Assembly: GCA_035604635.1 (NCBI GenBank)
Contig: DATNIC010000115.1
Coordinates: 1 to 14,531 of the forward strand
Length of the DNA stretch: 14,531 nt
Source of the DNA: DATNIC01 sp035604635
GTDB taxonomy: Bacteria; Vulcanimicrobiota; Vulcanimicrobiia; Vulcanimicrobiales; Vulcanimicrobiaceae
Reading direction: 5' to 3'
Part shown: piece by piece, positions 1-6,502 of the stretch
Numbering within the stretch: position 1 is the first letter of the stretch
Layout of the letters: each line of letters begins with the position of its first letter
The notes under the pieces: model-generated
Database searches by the model: none
Told to the model about the DNA's origin: nothing
The model's input: the letters and a program-made list of their open reading frames with translations, nothing else
Made by a program: the position numbers and the translations under genes

Positions 1-1
1 G

Positions 2-256
2 AAGAATCACGACGCGGTGACGCGTTTTGCCAGGGTCATCATGCAGGCAGCCGCATATAGCAACTCTCACGAAGCGGAGACGGTACCGCTATACGCCGCG
101 TTCGTGCATCTGGATCCGCAGGTCGCTGCGCAGATGCGTCACACCGTCTCGGCGACGAGGTTCGACCCTTCCGAAATCCAGCCGGTGATCGATCTCGCCG
201 CGAAGTACGGCACGATCCCGCACGTTTTCGACGCGCGCGATTTCATCGCGCAATAA
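2..256 (+). CDS. ABC transporter substrate-binding protein, NMT1/SsuA-like, C-terminal part (5' truncated by window edge)
   Basis: The reading frame is open from base 2 and ends at TAA (254-256), so only about the last 84 residues are visible. The GTG at 17 is an internal Val codon, not a likely start. The C-terminus (VPLYAAF, a conserved DP, then IQPVIDLAAKYG and VFDARDFIAQ) resembles the end of the NMT1/SsuA-type SBP encoded at 7501-8508 on the other strand, which has VQPVIDVALRYG and FNADEVI at matching places. Proteins of this family are periplasmic or lipid-anchored and deliver sulfonates, nitrate, taurine, pyrimidine precursors or aromatic acids to an ABC permease. The ligand cannot be read from this fragment. 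The gene lies 41 nt upstream of the catabolic operon and points the same way, but a separate promoter starts in the gap. The family assignment is fairly sure; the function is only general. Confidence 0.75.
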   Translation, partial: KNHDAVTRFARVIMQAAAYSNSHEAETVPLYAAFVHLDPQVAAQMRHTVSATRFDPSEIQPVIDLAAKYGTIPHVFDARDFIAQ

Positions 257-257
257 C

Positions 258-286
258 TTGACTTTCGCCGGCGAAGGGCCTATTTT
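258..286 (+). promoter_or_regulatory. Putative sigma70-type promoter of the aldolase operon
   Basis: TTGACT (258-263) is separated by exactly 17 nt from TATTTT (281-286). The first box matches the -35 consensus at 5 of 6 positions and the second matches the -10 consensus at 4 of 6. A start point about 7 nt downstream would fall near 293, leaving only about 5 nt before the ATG at 298. No Shine-Dalgarno sequence precedes that ATG, so the mRNA may be nearly leaderless. This is inferred from sequence only. Confidence 0.5.
264..275. promoter_or_regulatory. Perfect 12-bp palindrome in the promoter spacer, possible operator
   Basis: TTCGCCGGCGAA is a perfect palindrome lying entirely between the proposed -35 and -10 boxes of the operon beginning at 298. 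A repressor bound there would block RNA polymerase. As an RNA hairpin it would have only a 4-bp stem (TTCG/CGAA) around a CCGG loop, so it is a poor terminator for the upstream gene. No regulator gene lies nearby in the window. Confidence 0.35.
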
Positions 287-297
287 GTTAGAGTTCT

Positions 298-1281
298 ATG
301 AAACTTAGCCTTGCCAAAACCATGATGACCGTCGAGCAGATGGTCGGGACGGTCGGTGTGTTGCCGACGCCGGCGACGCCGGACGCCGAGCGCTGGGATG
401 CGAGGCAAACCGTCAATCTCGCCGAGACGGAACGAATGGTTGCGGCGGTCGTCGGCGGCGGAATCGACATTCTCATGACGACCGCGACCTTCGGCGAGGT
501 CGCTTCGCTGACGTGGGAGGAGTTGCACGCCTTCGCGGATTGCGTCATTCGGACCGCTGCGCCACGACCGGTGTTCGTCGGGGTAACGACGCTGAACACG
601 CGCGACACGATCGAGCGCGCACGGACGCTGGTGGACATGGGCGCTGCGGGGATCTTCGCCGGGCGCCCGATGTTGATGAAGCTGGACGATCGTCAGATCG
701 TCCGGTATTACCACGACCTCGCGGCCGCGCTGCCGGGCGTCCCGATCATCGTCTACGATAACGCGGGGACGTTTCGCGGGAAGATCTCGATCGACGTATA
801 CCAAGAGCTCGCGGCAACGACCCCCGAGATCATCGCCGCCCGTCAAGCCGGAGGGCGAGAAACCTACGATGACGTGGAAGCGCTGGGCGATCGAATCCGC
901 TTCATGGTCAACGACAAGAGTTGGTTGCCGCTTGCTCGCCGCTATCCGGATCGTGCGCTGGCGTGCTGGTCCGGTAACGTAGCGTGCGGCCCGGGCGCGG
1001 TCGTGGCTTTGAGCCGTGCCATACTCTCCCGTGATTGGGATGCAGCCGAAGCGATCCAGCAAAAGCTCGAATGGGCCGCTGAGACGATGTATCCCACGGG
1101 GACGCACGACGGCGCATTTTCGGATTACAGCATTCAATTGTGTCACATCCGCCTGCAAGCAGCGGGCTTTATCGATCCCGGTCCGTGCCGGCCGCCGTAC
1201 ATCGGCGTGCCGGAAGAGTACGTCGCCGGGGCAGAGGAGGTAGGCCGCCGTCTTCGGCAGCTGCACGAACAGTATGGATAA
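298..1281 (+). CDS. NahE-like hydratase-aldolase (DapA/N-acetylneuraminate lyase superfamily), with catalytic Lys replaced by Arg
   Basis: This 327-residue protein has a class I aldolase TIM barrel. It resembles trans-o-hydroxybenzylidenepyruvate hydratase-aldolase (NahE of naphthalene degradation), which cleaves an aryl-ylidene pyruvate to an aldehyde and pyruvate. Features recalled for NahE and seen here are LPTPATPDA near residue 22, TATFGE (62-67), the active-site Tyr in IVYDN (Tyr153) and the C-terminal signature GPCRPPYIGVPEEY. Where NahE has the Schiff-base lysine (TAKY), this protein reads IIAARQAGG, so Arg182 (CGT at 841-843) sits at the catalytic position. The usual pyruvate-imine chemistry is therefore doubtful; it may be a hydratase, a lyase of another mechanism, or inactive. 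ATG 298 is chosen because it matches the family N-terminus and follows a promoter. The next gene overlaps its stop by 8 nt, so the two are probably cotranscribed. Superfamily placement is firm; the reaction is not. Confidence 0.85.
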   Translation: MKLSLAKTMMTVEQMVGTVGVLPTPATPDAERWDARQTVNLAETERMVAAVVGGGIDILMTTATFGEVASLTWEELHAFADCVIRTAAPRPVFVGVTTLNTRDTIERARTLVDMGAAGIFAGRPMLMKLDDRQIVRYYHDLAAALPGVPIIVYDNAGTFRGKISIDVYQELAATTPEIIAARQAGGRETYDDVEALGDRIRFMVNDKSWLPLARRYPDRALACWSGNVACGPGAVVALSRAILSRDWDAAEAIQQKLEWAAETMYPTGTHDGAFSDYSIQLCHIRLQAAGFIDPGPCRPPYIGVPEEYVAGAEEVGRRLRQLHEQYG

Positions 1282-2146
1282 ATTACGCATCGGCTTCTTC
1301 GGGACCGGGACGATGGGCAAGCCAATGGCTCGCAGCTTGCTACGCAGCGGCTTTCCGATCTCCGTTTGGAACCGCACGCCGCAACGTTATGCCGAGTTGG
1401 TTGCCGAAGGCGCATCGGCGCCCGGCACCGCGCGAGCGGTGGCCACCGTAAGCGACGTACTCATCACGGTGTTGGAAGAATCTGCTCACGTCGATGCGAT
1501 CCTCGAGGGGCCCGAGGGCATCCTCGCCGGCGTGCAGCCGAACAGCATCTTCATCAATATGGGTACGAATCGGCCGCGGCACGCTCGGCATTTGGCCGAG
1601 CTCTTCGCGACCCGTTCCGTAACGGCGCTCGACGCGCCCGTACGCGGCGGCGTCGAGGCGGCGATCGACGGAACGCTCTTGATTATGGTCGGGGGCCCGA
1701 GGGAGGCGTTCGAGCGCGCATTGCCCGTCTTCGAAGCGATGGGCTCGAAGGTCGTCTATGCGGGGCCGGCAGGATCGGGTCAAGTCGCAAAAGCCTGCCT
1801 GCAGATCGTCGTCGCGACGACGATCGAATCGGTCGCCGAAGCGATGGCCTTAGCGCAATCCTTCGGCGCGGACGGGAAAGGCATTCGCGACGTGTTGCTC
1901 GCCAGTCAAACGGCCAGTGCGCAAGTGGAGCGACAGGCTAGCCGGATACTCGAGGGTGATTGGAATGCGGGTCGTCAGCTCAACGACTTCCTCAAAGATC
2001 GCGCCAACATCGCCGATGCGCTGACCGGGACACGGCTGAAACTTCCGCTCACACAGACCATCTTCGACCGCATCAACGACATCGCTGAAAGCGGTAAGGG
2101 AGAGCTTCGCGAAGCAGCGCTCTATACGCTGCTCGAACCCTCGTAG
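1274..2146 (+). CDS. NAD(P)-dependent beta-hydroxyacid dehydrogenase, 3-hydroxyisobutyrate dehydrogenase / tartronate semialdehyde reductase family
   Basis: A 290-residue cytoplasmic dehydrogenase that should oxidise a beta-hydroxy acid or reduce the matching semialdehyde. The N-terminal Rossmann fold starts at GFFGTGTMGKPMA (7-19), the family dinucleotide-binding signature. The substrate-binding motif DAPVRGG is at 120-126. The catalytic lysine is in GSGQVAKACLQ (Lys173), and a second conserved Lys-Asp is in FLKDRAN (241-242). The Asn that normally follows the catalytic Lys by four residues is Gln177 here, a mild departure that may tune specificity. The length is normal for the family. The start at ATG 1274 overlaps the stop of the aldolase gene by 8 nt and has no clear Shine-Dalgarno, pointing to translational coupling. 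The aldolase before it and the ene-reductase after it suggest one degradation pathway; which substrate is used cannot be told. Confidence 0.9.
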   Translation: MDKLRIGFFGTGTMGKPMARSLLRSGFPISVWNRTPQRYAELVAEGASAPGTARAVATVSDVLITVLEESAHVDAILEGPEGILAGVQPNSIFINMGTNRPRHARHLAELFATRSVTALDAPVRGGVEAAIDGTLLIMVGGPREAFERALPVFEAMGSKVVYAGPAGSGQVAKACLQIVVATTIESVAEAMALAQSFGADGKGIRDVLLASQTASAQVERQASRILEGDWNAGRQLNDFLKDRANIADALTGTRLKLPLTQTIFDRINDIAESGKGELREAALYTLLEPS

Positions 2147-2154
2147 TAACTCAA

Positions 2155-3312
2155 TTGAACGCGACCCTCACCTCCCTTTTCGAGCCGCTGCACATTCGCG
2201 ACCTCACCGTCGCAAACCGGTTCGTGATGTCCCCGATGAACCGGAACTTCGCTCCCGGCGGCATTCCGAGCATAGAGATCGGCCAATACTATCGCCGGCG
2301 CGTCGACGGTGAGACGGCGCTCATCGTCACCGGCGGCATCGGGATCGACCATCCTACGGCAATCGGCGTCGCGGGCGAGCGCGACTGCAACGTCCCGGAA
2401 CTACACGGCGCGGCAATCGACGGATGGCGGAAGATCGTCGATCTCGTGCACGCCGGCGGCGGAAAAATCATCGCTCAACTCTGGCATCAAGGGCCGATGC
2501 GTTTGCCGGGCACGGGCTATCATCCCGACGTCCCGCCGGGCCGTCCGTCGGGCGTATGGGGTCCGACGACCGGCCGGCGTTCGAGCTTCGATGAGGCAAC
2601 GCGTGCCCGCTTTGCGGAGGAAACGCGCCCGCTCACCGACGCCGAGATCATCGAGATCGTCGAAGCCTACGGACGCAGTGCCGGCAACGCCGCAGCGGTC
2701 AGATTTGACGGGATCGAGATCCACGGCTCGCACGGCTATCTTCCCGACGCCTTTTTCTGGGAAGAAACGAACCTGCGCACCGATCGCTGGGGCGGCGGAC
2801 GACGTGAACGTTCGCGCTTCGGAGCGGAAGTCGTTCGCTCCGTACGACGCGCGGTCGGCGAGCGGTTGCCGATTTTCTTCCGCTTCGGACAAAGCAAGCC
2901 GCAGGATCTCGACGCAAAGCTCGCCCGGACGCCGGCCGAGCTCGAGGAGGTCCTCGGACCGCTCGCCGATGCCGGAGTCGACGTGTTCGACGCGCAGCAA
3001 TTCGTGTTCGATCTGCCCGAGTTTCCGGGGTCGGACCTCAACCTCGCCGGATGGGCCAAAAAGTTGACGAGTCGATTGTCGATGACGGGCGGCGCCGTCG
3101 GACTGAGCCGCGGGATGAGCGATCCGAACGCAAGCGGACCACCGGCTCCGTTCAACAATCTCGATGCTTTGGCGCAGCGGCTCGAACGCGGCGAATTCGA
3201 TCTGGTCGCCGTCGGCCGTTCGCTTCTCCAAGATGCTGCGTTCGCGCGCACGGCGCGGCTCGGCTTGCCGTTTGCCGACTACGACCCTTCGAAACTGCGA
3301 GCGCTGAGCTAG
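2155..3312 (+). CDS. NADH:flavin oxidoreductase, Old Yellow Enzyme family
   Basis: A 385-residue FMN-containing TIM-barrel enzyme without the extra FeS/FAD domains of 2,4-dienoyl-CoA reductase. The family typically reduces the C=C bond of alpha,beta-unsaturated carbonyls with NAD(P)H. Visible signatures are NRFVMSPM (21-28), AQLWHQG (107-113), the active-site block FDGIEIHGSHGYL (184-196) with the His190/His193 pair and Tyr195, NLRTDRWGG (206-214), and the FMN phosphate-binding VAVGRSLL (351-358, Gly354/Arg355). The start is TTG at 2155, because no ATG or GTG lies between the upstream stop (2144-2146) and the conserved N-terminus; no Shine-Dalgarno is evident. The gene is 8 nt downstream of the dehydrogenase gene and is the last of the three-gene operon. 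Its stop overlaps the minus-strand SBP remnant. The family call is secure; the substrate is unknown. Confidence 0.9.
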   Translation: MNATLTSLFEPLHIRDLTVANRFVMSPMNRNFAPGGIPSIEIGQYYRRRVDGETALIVTGGIGIDHPTAIGVAGERDCNVPELHGAAIDGWRKIVDLVHAGGGKIIAQLWHQGPMRLPGTGYHPDVPPGRPSGVWGPTTGRRSSFDEATRARFAEETRPLTDAEIIEIVEAYGRSAGNAAAVRFDGIEIHGSHGYLPDAFFWEETNLRTDRWGGGRRERSRFGAEVVRSVRRAVGERLPIFFRFGQSKPQDLDAKLARTPAELEEVLGPLADAGVDVFDAQQFVFDLPEFPGSDLNLAGWAKKLTSRLSMTGGAVGLSRGMSDPNASGPPAPFNNLDALAQRLERGEFDLVAVGRSLLQDAAFARTARLGLPFADYDPSKLRALS

Positions 3313-3408
3313 ACGCTGTTGTTGCCCGCGATCAGGTCGCGTGCGTCAAAACGATAGGGCGGCTTCCTCGGGATCGATCTTCGCGAATGCGGCGAAAAGC
3401 GGGACGCT
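3309..3408 (-). pseudogene. Decayed 3' remnant of an NMT1/SsuA-like substrate-binding protein gene
   Basis: The convergent gap between the flavin oxidoreductase and epimerase genes translates on the minus strand into two short pieces in different frames. One, SVPLFAAFAKIDPEEAA (3408 down to 3358), matches the TVPLYAAF...DPQVAA segment of the SBP at 2-256. The other, FDARDLIAGNNSV followed by TAG (3350 down to 3309), matches that protein's final VFDARDFIA. In the intact gene about 31 residues separate the two blocks. Here only about 4 nt do, so an internal deletion of roughly 90 nt has also shifted the frame. The remnant abuts the stop codon of the epimerase gene, which marks a recombination junction. 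The evidence is protein-level similarity over about 27 residues within the same window. Confidence 0.65.
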
Positions 3409-4328
3409 TATGCGCTAACGACCGCGCCGAATCTCTTAGCTGCTTTCCACGCCGCGTATGCGGCCGGGATGGAATCGAGGACTCCGAGCCGCCGCGCGAA
3501 CCAACCCAACTGCCGGCGTGCCTTCGCCGACGTGCTGAACTCGTTCTTGTCGAACCACATGCTGATGGTATCGCCTTTCACCGGCGGCTCGAAGCTGATC
3601 GGGCCATCGTAGCCCGCCGCCGACAGACAAGCGCGCATGACGTCGACGCAGCGCGGCCGCTGCTCGTCCGTGATGCAAAAGACCTCGCCGTCGATGGATC
3701 GATCGGCCTCGGCCGCCAGCAAGTACGCTTCGGCGAGGTCGTCGACGTGGACCCACGACCAGCCCTTCTCCCGATCGCCGCGAAAAACGGGATCGCCGGC
3801 CTCCGCCATCGCGAACCAATCCGCGGTCACGCTGTTGTGACCATCGTTTCCGAACATGAATGAGGGCCGAAGGACGACGACGCCCAGATTCAATGCCAGC
3901 GCTTCCAGCTCGAGAGCGCGACGGAAAGCCAACGGGTACGCAGGGTCCGGCTCGACGCTTTCGTCGATGATGGGCACATCGACGTTCCCTACGATCGCGC
4001 ATCCGGTCGTGTAGATGAAGCGGCGGCGAGCACCTTGATGCTGCGGCAGTGACGCTAGCGCGGCGAAGAACGTACGATCGGTTTCCTTCGCGCGCTTTTT
4101 ATCGAGCACGGTATGGATCACCACTTGGCTCTGCGCGAGGACGTCGCGGTAGCCGTCCGGCTCGGCGATGTCGCCGCTCATGATAGCGATCTCACGCGTT
4201 CGCAATATGTCGAGCCGCGGCTGGGCCGTGTTCCGTACAAGTCCCGTCACCTGGTGACCGGCGGCAGCGAGTCGAAGGGCCGTATGAAACCCGGCGTAGC
4301 CTGAGACGCCGGTGATGAAAATACGCAT
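3408..4328 (-). CDS. NAD-dependent epimerase/dehydratase, extended SDR family
   Basis: A 306-residue protein with an N-terminal Rossmann fold. GVSGYAG (7-13) is the GxxGxxG motif of extended SDRs, SGDIAEP (51-57) is the usual Asp-Ile after the third strand, and SWVHVDDLAEAY (191-202) is the conserved C-terminal block of nucleoside-sugar epimerase or reductase relatives. The active-site region departs from the textbook. The Ser/Thr strand reads IYTTGCAIVGN, and the usual YxxxK reads YPLAF (Tyr131, Phe135), so the catalytic lysine is missing or displaced to the Arg that follows. It may therefore be an atypical or non-catalytic SDR. The start at ATG 4326-4328 is supported by AGGAGG nine nt upstream. 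It is divergent from the LivK-type SBP gene and convergent with the operon on its other side. The family is sure; the substrate is unknown. Confidence 0.85.
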   Translation of the reverse strand: MRIFITGVSGYAGFHTALRLAAAGHQVTGLVRNTAQPRLDILRTREIAIMSGDIAEPDGYRDVLAQSQVVIHTVLDKKRAKETDRTFFAALASLPQHQGARRRFIYTTGCAIVGNVDVPIIDESVEPDPAYPLAFRRALELEALALNLGVVVLRPSFMFGNDGHNSVTADWFAMAEAGDPVFRGDREKGWSWVHVDDLAEAYLLAAEADRSIDGEVFCITDEQRPRCVDVMRACLSAAGYDGPISFEPPVKGDTISMWFDKNEFSTSAKARRQLGWFARRLGVLDSIPAAYAAWKAAKRFGAVVSA

Positions 4329-4337
4329 ATGGCTCGC

Positions 4338-4343
4338 CTCCTG
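4338..4343 (-). promoter_or_regulatory. Strong Shine-Dalgarno of the epimerase gene
   Basis: The minus strand reads AGGAGG here, 9 nt before the ATG at 4326-4328. It lies inside the longer plus-strand frame that opens at 4329. This argues that the divergent SBP gene starts later, at 4380, leaving about 50 nt for two divergent control regions. Confidence 0.7.
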
Positions 4344-4375
4344 AAGGTCCCATCGACTTCCCTTAGGGTAGACCC

Positions 4376-4391
4376 CCGAATGATTGTTCGG
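4376..4391. promoter_or_regulatory. Inverted repeat over the start codon of the LivK-type gene
   Basis: CCGAA (4376-4380) and TTCGG (4387-4391) are complementary arms around a 6-nt loop that contains part of the ATG at 4380. As RNA this small hairpin would sequester the start codon; as DNA it could be a weak operator. Five-base arms occur often by chance in GC-rich DNA, so the support is thin. Confidence 0.2.
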
Positions 4392-5588
4392 ATTCTAACA
4401 TTCCTCCTTGGCCGCCGCTTGTTGCGGGCCGTCTCCGCAACGACCGCGATCATCATGCTCCTGGGCATGCAGGGGAATGCACTCGCTGCAGACTCGTTTG
4501 ACGTGTATGCGGTATTGCCGCTGAGCGGGTCCAACGCGTTCGCCGGAAACGAGCAGCGCGAAGCGCTCTCCGCGTTGCAGACGGTGGTGAACGCGGATGG
4601 CGGCATCAAGGGCCGTCCGGTGAACTTCGTCTTTTTGGATTCGCAGTCCAGCCCTCAAATAGCGGTTCAACTCACGAACGATATCGTTTCGAAGCACGTA
4701 TCGCTGCTCGTCGGCGACTCGTCCGTCGCAACCTGCAATGCGATGGCTGCATTACTGCGGGGCGGTCCGGTGCAATTTTGCCTTTCGCCGGGATTTCGCC
4801 CGGAACGGGGCGGTTTCTCCTACACGATCGGTTTATCCGCAATCGATCAAGCACGCGTCATTTTCCGCTATCTCCGCGAGCGCGGCTGGAACCGTGTCGC
4901 GCTCATCGTTGGCACCGATGCGACCGGACGGCTCGCCGAGCCCGACTTTGCGACCGTCGCAGCGCTGCCAGAAAATCGGGAAATGCACATCGTGGCGCTC
5001 GAGCATTTCAATCCGACGGACGTCAGCATCGCCGCCCAAGTCGCACGTGTCCGCGCGGCAAATGCCCAAGCCGTCATAGCCTGGGTGAACGGATCACCGT
5101 TCGGGACGGTGGTCCGTTCGATGAAGGACGCCGCACTCTCCCTTCCGGTCGTCGCCGGCACGGGGAATCTCTCGTACAAAGAGTTGCAAGCCTTCGCCGA
5201 CTCGGTGCCCAGCCAACTGTTCTTCTGCTTGGGTCCGATACCGGCGGCGGGTCAGCCGATTGCAAACGGTCCGCTCAGAGCAGCGCAGACGACGTACGCC
5301 CAGACGTTTCGGAAACTGGGGATCAAGCCGGACTACAGTCACGCCGGGGCGTGGGACACGGGACTCGTCGCCGTCGCTGCCCTCCGAGCCGTCGGCACCG
5401 ACGGGACACCGAACCAAGTGCGCGCCTACGTCAACGCACTCCACGGGATCGCGGGCGTTCAGGCGGTGTTCGACTTCCGCAGCGGCGATATGCGCGGAAT
5501 CCCGCCGGAGGCCGCCCGTCTGCTGCGGTGGGATCAGGCGAGGGAGACGTGGTTCACCGTCAGCGGGCCCGGCGGAGCCAAGCGGTGA
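4380..5588 (+). CDS. ABC transporter substrate-binding protein, branched-chain amino acid (LivK/Peripla_BP_6) type
   Basis: A 402-residue periplasmic binding protein when started at ATG 4380. The frame also opens at ATG 4329, but that codon abuts the divergent epimerase start and its upstream part overlaps that gene's ribosome-binding site. From 4380 the N-terminus is a classic Sec signal: basic residues to about 16, a hydrophobic core (TTAIIMLLGM) and a likely cleavage after NALA (residue 36). The mature protein begins FDVYAVLPLSGSNAFAG, then NADGGIKGRPV and VFLDSQSSPQIAVQL, all typical of type I LivK-like proteins. Such proteins bind branched-chain amino acids, amides, urea or aromatic acids. 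No LivHMGF permease genes are in the window. Its stop overlaps the ROK gene by 4 nt (GTGA), so the two are cotranslated, an unusual pairing of binding protein and kinase-like protein. Confidence 0.85.
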   Translation: MIVRILTFLLGRRLLRAVSATTAIIMLLGMQGNALAADSFDVYAVLPLSGSNAFAGNEQREALSALQTVVNADGGIKGRPVNFVFLDSQSSPQIAVQLTNDIVSKHVSLLVGDSSVATCNAMAALLRGGPVQFCLSPGFRPERGGFSYTIGLSAIDQARVIFRYLRERGWNRVALIVGTDATGRLAEPDFATVAALPENREMHIVALEHFNPTDVSIAAQVARVRAANAQAVIAWVNGSPFGTVVRSMKDAALSLPVVAGTGNLSYKELQAFADSVPSQLFFCLGPIPAAGQPIANGPLRAAQTTYAQTFRKLGIKPDYSHAGAWDTGLVAVAALRAVGTDGTPNQVRAYVNALHGIAGVQAVFDFRSGDMRGIPPEAARLLRWDQARETWFTVSGPGGAKR

Positions 5589-6502
5589 CGCTCATCGGAA
5601 TCAACGTCGGCGGGACGACGACCTCGGTCGTCGTCGGAGGAGCCGACGCGACGATCCGCGCGCGGCGTTCCTGGCCGACACGGTCCGAACGCGGGCCGCG
5701 GGATTTCATCGATGCGATCGTCACCGCCGCGAACGAATTGTGCGCCGCGCCCGACGCGATCGGTCTGTCGATCGGCGGACCGCTCGACGTGCAGCGCGGC
5801 GTGTTGATCGATCCGCCGCATCTGCCGGGTCTGGGCGGCTTCGCCGTGCGCAACGCGTTGGCGGCGCGCTTTTCTGCGCCGGTCGTGATGCATCACGATG
5901 CGGCCGCGTGCGCATTGGCGGAGTGGCGCTGGGGAGCCAACGCGGGTGCCGGGGGGATCGTGTACCTCACGTGCGGGACCGGCTTCGGTTGCGGGCTCGT
6001 CCTGGACGGGCACGTGCGCTATGGGAGCGACGGCCGTTCGCCCGAGATCGGACACGTGCGCTATCGCGACGACGGTCCGGAGATTTTCAACAAGCCCGGC
6101 TGTTATGAGGGCTATGGATCGGCGAAGGCGCTTGCGCTCTTGGCCCGGTGGCGCGATCCGGTCCATTTCGCGAATGCCCAACCGGAAGCGATCGTGGCAC
6201 TCGCGGCGGCGGGCGACCCGGTGGCGAGCGAAGCGGTGCTGATGAACCAGCGCGCCGTCGGGAGCGCCTGCGCGCTGCTTGCCGATCTCCTCGCGCTCGA
6301 CGTCATCGTGCTGGGGAGCCTCGCGACGTATCTGGGCGAACCGTGGATCGCCGCGGTGCGAGACGTCTTCCGCGCTGAAGTGCTGCCGGCGAATGCCGCG
6401 CGCTGCTCCGTGCGCGGGCCCTCACTCGACGCCGTTCAGGACCTCGGCGCGCTCGCCGCGGCAGTCGAGGCGGCTACGCCGGCCGGCGGACAACCGGGCT
6501 GA
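5585..6502 (+). CDS. ROK-family kinase-like protein
   Basis: A 305-residue member of the ROK (repressor, ORF, kinase) sugar kinase family without a DNA-binding N-terminal domain. Seen are the phosphate loop GINVGGTT (5-12), IGGPLDVQRG (63-72), the catalytic-base region MHHDAAACALAEW (Asp105), a second phosphate loop LTCGTGFGCGL (128-138), EIGH (154-157) and PGCYE (171-175). The first motif normally begins with Asp (DxGGT) but has Asn7 here. The usual CxCG half of the ROK zinc site is absent, leaving His157 and Cys173. It may be a hexose or N-acetylsugar kinase with altered nucleotide or metal binding, or a regulator-like relative. The GTG start at 5585 overlaps the SBP stop in the coupling arrangement GTGA, with GGAG about 9 nt upstream. 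The last 29 nt overlap the end of the convergent amidohydrolase gene. Confidence 0.85.
   Translation: MTLIGINVGGTTTSVVVGGADATIRARRSWPTRSERGPRDFIDAIVTAANELCAAPDAIGLSIGGPLDVQRGVLIDPPHLPGLGGFAVRNALAARFSAPVVMHHDAAACALAEWRWGANAGAGGIVYLTCGTGFGCGLVLDGHVRYGSDGRSPEIGHVRYRDDGPEIFNKPGCYEGYGSAKALALLARWRDPVHFANAQPEAIVALAAAGDPVASEAVLMNQRAVGSACALLADLLALDVIVLGSLATYLGEPWIAAVRDVFRAEVLPANAARCSVRGPSLDAVQDLGALAAAVEAATPAGGQPG
6473..6502. repeat. 30-bp direct repeat, copy 1
   Basis: GCTACGCCGG at the left and ACCGGGCTGA at the right bound a 30-nt stretch that recurs at 7500-7529 with only two mismatches (C/A at the 11th base and A/G at the 20th). This copy supplies the stop codons of two convergent genes: TAG for the minus-strand amidohydrolase and TGA for the ROK protein. 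On the minus strand it encodes SPVVRRPA and the stop, exactly as copy 2 does. Confidence 0.85.

Noticed and set aside
264..290. Rho-independent terminator after the first SBP gene
   Set aside because: The palindrome gives only a 4-bp stem and the T-rich stretch is interrupted. The same bases fit a promoter better.
280..1377. A long minus-strand open frame opposite the aldolase gene
   Set aside because: It is a GC-rich shadow frame rich in Arg and Pro with no recognisable motif, lying opposite a well-supported gene.
4329..4379. N-terminal extension of the LivK-type protein from ATG 4329
   Set aside because: It would abut the divergent epimerase start and cover that gene's AGGAGG. The signal peptide starts naturally at ATG 4380.
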